Below, one piece after another: positions 44,460 to 46,585 of a DNA stretch of 46,585 nt; position 1 is the first letter of the stretch; each line of letters starts with the position of its first letter. This DNA comes from Gnetum montanum (taxonomy: Eukaryota; Streptophyta; Gnetopsida; Gnetales; Gnetaceae), in NCBI GenBank assembly GCA_015680685.1, contig MNCI01010476.1:143902-190486 (forward strand), given 5' to 3'. Below the pieces are notes generated by a model. That model had not been told where the DNA came from. It ran no database searches and saw only the letters and a program-made list of their open reading frames with translations. Position numbers and translations under genes: made by a program.

Positions 44460-45403
44460 TGATGAGTGGCGAGGTACCCCTACACTCAACCATACGAAAC
44501 GAGCGTAGCACGCATGATCTGGTCAAACTCCGCAGACTAAATGCCCAAATGCCATAAGGAACACTTGGGGTTAATTAATTGTTGTCTTCCTAGGCTTACT
44601 TGTATGTGTCACGGTGTATGGTTAAGCAAGTCTGAGGTATATGATTTTTTTGGTATTTTCTAGTTTATCTCCTATGCTAAACGGTAAAGGGTTGAGAGAC
44701 TAAAACTAACTCTAACTACAACACTAAGTCCTAGCGTCAACATCCGTTCCCACTTGCCGTACACACCCTGAACTGTGCAACTGTGGCTACCAAATGCTAA
44801 TCGTTACTGGGATTACCACACGTAACGCATGTGCTCGAAGCGATCGTACTGAGGCACCTAACTAGCCTAAGTGTGATAAGCAGCCGATTCCTTGACTAGC
44901 CGTACACATCCGGAGATGCTCGTAATCAAGTCGTACTTGTCCCACGTTCTAGGAGGAAAGGGTGAGAGAATCTACTCGCGATGAGTAGCCGATTCCTTGG
45001 CTAGCGGTACACGTTTGTCAACACTCGTAACCAAGTCGTACTCATGCCGCGTTACTAGGAAAGCAATAAATAACATTAATTAAACCTATCCATGCACTAC
45101 AAGGTTTATCCACAAAGCTCATCTTTATTTCCATACACAACTTACATTCAGGTACAAAGTTGTTTGAATAAAGAACCATTCACTTGGGGGACTTCTACTG
45201 CGGGCACATGGAAAATATTCTATCTCTGGGGTGATCAATCCGCTAGAGCTTCGCTACTTTACGCCTACGGTGTCAAATGAGGGAAGTGCCACCTCTTATT
45301 TATAGATTTGGCAGCGGACTATAATATCGCGTACACGATATCGTAGGGAATGACGCAATATCGCGTACGCGATATCGCGACTTGTGCAATTCGCATCTCA
45401 TCA
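44460..45403 (-). repeat. 3' LTR of E5
   Basis: 944 bp; on the minus strand it starts TGATGAGATGCG (45403) and ends CGCCACTCATCA (44460). U3 holds two palindromes 34 bp apart: the perfect ATATCGCGTACGCGATAT (45358-45375) and a one-mismatch copy (45324-45341). TATAAATA is at 45304-45297 and AATAAA at 45129-45124. U5 carries two copies of the GTACGACTTG..GGCTACTCATCG-type module (about 44870-45050). CpG-rich motifs are better kept here than in other LTRs, suggesting a younger copy. Confidence 0.9.
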
Positions 45404-45416
45404 TACCCCCATGACT
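45404..45416 (-). promoter_or_regulatory. Polypurine tract of E5
   Basis: AGTCATGGGGGTA on the minus strand, next to the LTR. An identical 13-mer lies 592 bp further inside (46008-45996). Confidence 0.85.
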
Positions 45417-46585
45417 GAATGAAAACTCATCCTCGAGTTCCTTACAATAATATCGAGTAGGTATGGAATTATTGAGGGGAATGGAACTAATGGAATGACA
45501 TGTGAACGGTTCATTATTACAAGACTTGACAAAACTGGTGTTCATGACAACAAGGGTGAACACCTTATTACAATGACATCAGGCCATATTTGGCAGCTGA
45601 GAGAAAAAAGGAGAGAGAAGAGAAGAGAAGAAGAGAGAAGAGTCTTGCTGCTGCCAACGCCTAGATTACGTCTTTTGTTGTCCATTCGTAAGCACATCAT
45701 CAATTTTTCTCCTTGCATAGCTACTTCAGTGCGGCTCCATTCCAAGTGTTTGCTCCAGATCCAATCTGTTGTTGTATGATTGCCATCTGCACACACAACA
45801 CAATCATATATTAGCAAGGGTAATTGAATCATTAAGTAAATAATACCTTGCTTCGGTATAGGTTCATTGGCTAGGTTGTGGTATGGCTAAGATGGACCTA
45901 GGAAGATGTAGTTGATGACTACCGAAGGTGTAGGGGTTAGGAAGAGAAACGAAAAAATTCATGGCTTAGGAGAAAAATCGAAAAATCAGGCCCCGTACCC
46001 CCATGACTAATCGTGAACCTCTGGTAGCATTAGAATGGAGAAAGAAAAGGAGTAAGAAAGATGAATAAAAAGGGACAACTATGGCATCAATGAAAGGGAT
46101 GTCAGGATGGAAATGAATGAAAATAAAATTAATTACAAAATGTTAAGGAAAAGAAGTTAACTAATGTTCCAAATAGGTATGTCAGTGGGTCCTCCCCAAA
46201 GCAGGCTCATGCCGTTAATGCCCTGACAAACCCACATTCAAAGGGTCCATAGGCTCTGGAAATGTCCTTTGGAACAAGAGTTAAAGTCTTAACCGCAAGA
46301 ATTTACCAAAAAGAAAACAATGTATCAACCAAAATATACACTAATGATACAACTGGAAATGAGGTGAATAGTTGAGAGAAGGATGGAAGGAAGAGGATGG
46401 AATGGAATCCCAAGGACAAGGTGGTGTACAACCCCTTGTGTGTTTTATGATTAATGTGACTTAGTGAATCTCATTCCAACTTCGGGTCAAGCCAACCACT
46501 TCCAGTGACTGCGCATCAATGCATTAGGTTAAACCATCCACTTGGATAACAAGGATGCATCTTCAAAGAGCCACCACCATTCCGA
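45417..46585 (-). other. 3' noncoding internal region of E5
   Basis: No gene; open frames at 45495-45779 and 45542-45832 overlap on opposite strands and include a purine-rich microsatellite (AGAGAAGAG type, about 45600-45640). On the minus strand it carries the conserved block CTGCTTTGGGGAGGACCCAC (46204-46185), the internal PPT copy (46008-45996), the hairpin (45564-45537) and the CAATAATTCCATACC block (about 45476-45462). Confidence 0.7.
45537..45564 (-). other. Conserved hairpin upstream of the E5 PPT
   Basis: Stem GGTGTTCA / TGAACACC with a 12-nt loop, at the same relative place as in E1 and E2. In E0 this site coincides with the deletion marked by the N at 586. Confidence 0.62.

Larger units (their letters stand above)
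44460..46585 (-). mobile_element. E5: 3' end of an E0/E1-type LTR element, minus strand, truncated by the window
   Basis: LTR 44460-45403, PPT 45404-45416, then 3' internal noncoding sequence to the window end. The internal part is the reverse complement of the E0 region 1-723 plus about 330 bp that E0 lacks, and continues about 100 bp beyond the start of E0. Coding parts are outside the window. Confidence 0.88.

Noticed and set aside
724-45403. E0 and E5 LTRs as the two ends of one element
   Set aside because: They are in opposite orientation, each has its own PPT on the internal side facing outward, and their flanks do not match.
45495-45832. Overlapping open frames on both strands
   Set aside because: They cross the purine microsatellite and conserved noncoding 3' region of E5. 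The DNA, not the protein, is what matches E1.
1-46585. Window as one giant inverted duplication (E0 and LINE on the left mirrored by LINE and E5 on the right)
   Set aside because: The LTRs of E0 and E5 enter the LINE copies at different positions (about 80 bp apart) and differ in length and U5 repeats. The LINE copies are clearly diverged. Independent insertions fit better.

Overview
This is non-genic, AT-rich plant nuclear DNA made almost entirely of nested, decayed retroelements. Evidence for a plant host: the Ty3/gypsy elements have primer-binding sites matching the 3' end of plant tRNA-Asp (consensus TGGCGCCGTTGCCGGGGA), Athila-like pol motifs, a third gene related to the 'putative plant transposon protein' domain, a plant-type LINE and a tRNA-derived SINE. 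I see no intact host gene, tRNA, rRNA or CRISPR array. The nesting suggests a very large genome, possibly gymnosperm-like, but the species cannot be named from this.

Layout. E0 (1-1770, +) is the 3' end of an LTR element. Next come a minus-strand LINE relic (1771-about 4030), an AT-rich stretch without genes (to about 5330), and the start of a second, plus-strand LINE relic (5331-5375). That LINE is split by E2 (5376-34291, minus), a full-length Athila-like element with LTRs of 874 and 896 bp and an exact 5-bp target duplication (GATAC). E2 carries gag, protease, RT, RNase H, integrase and a third gene (ORF2). Two further elements sit inside E2: E1 (9098-16129, +), which interrupts ORF2, and E3 (20986-29741, +), which interrupts RT. 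After E2 the LINE resumes (34292-34768), is interrupted by E4 (34769-44041, +), and resumes again (44042-44459) with a small SINE in it. It is then cut by the LTR of E5 (44460-46585, minus), which runs off the window.

All six LTR elements are one extended lineage. They share the LTR 3' end (GGGGTACCTCGC..CTCATCA), duplicated GGTAAYCCCAG modules in U5, a tRNA-Asp type PBS, and a conserved polypurine-tract block (AGTCATGGGGGTA). They differ in gene content. E2 has everything. E3 and E4 have gag and ORF2 but no PR-RT-RH-IN. E1 has gag and protease only. Only the 3' noncoding ends of E0 and E5 are visible.

The most interesting feature is in E3 and E4. Between gag and ORF2 each carries a second copy of the U3 promoter motif cluster (GATATC/ACGCGATATCG plus a TATA box). 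It is followed by a leader of about 0.5 kb ending in a TACTAAT plus splice-acceptor-like sequence just before ORF2. This suggests a second, internally promoted transcript for ORF2, a protein with an N-terminal plant-transposon domain and a long coiled coil. Every coding region here carries stops, so these copies are relics. The gag frames of E1, E3 and E4 nevertheless stay in one frame for 2-3.4 kb, broken mainly by transition-type stop codons.
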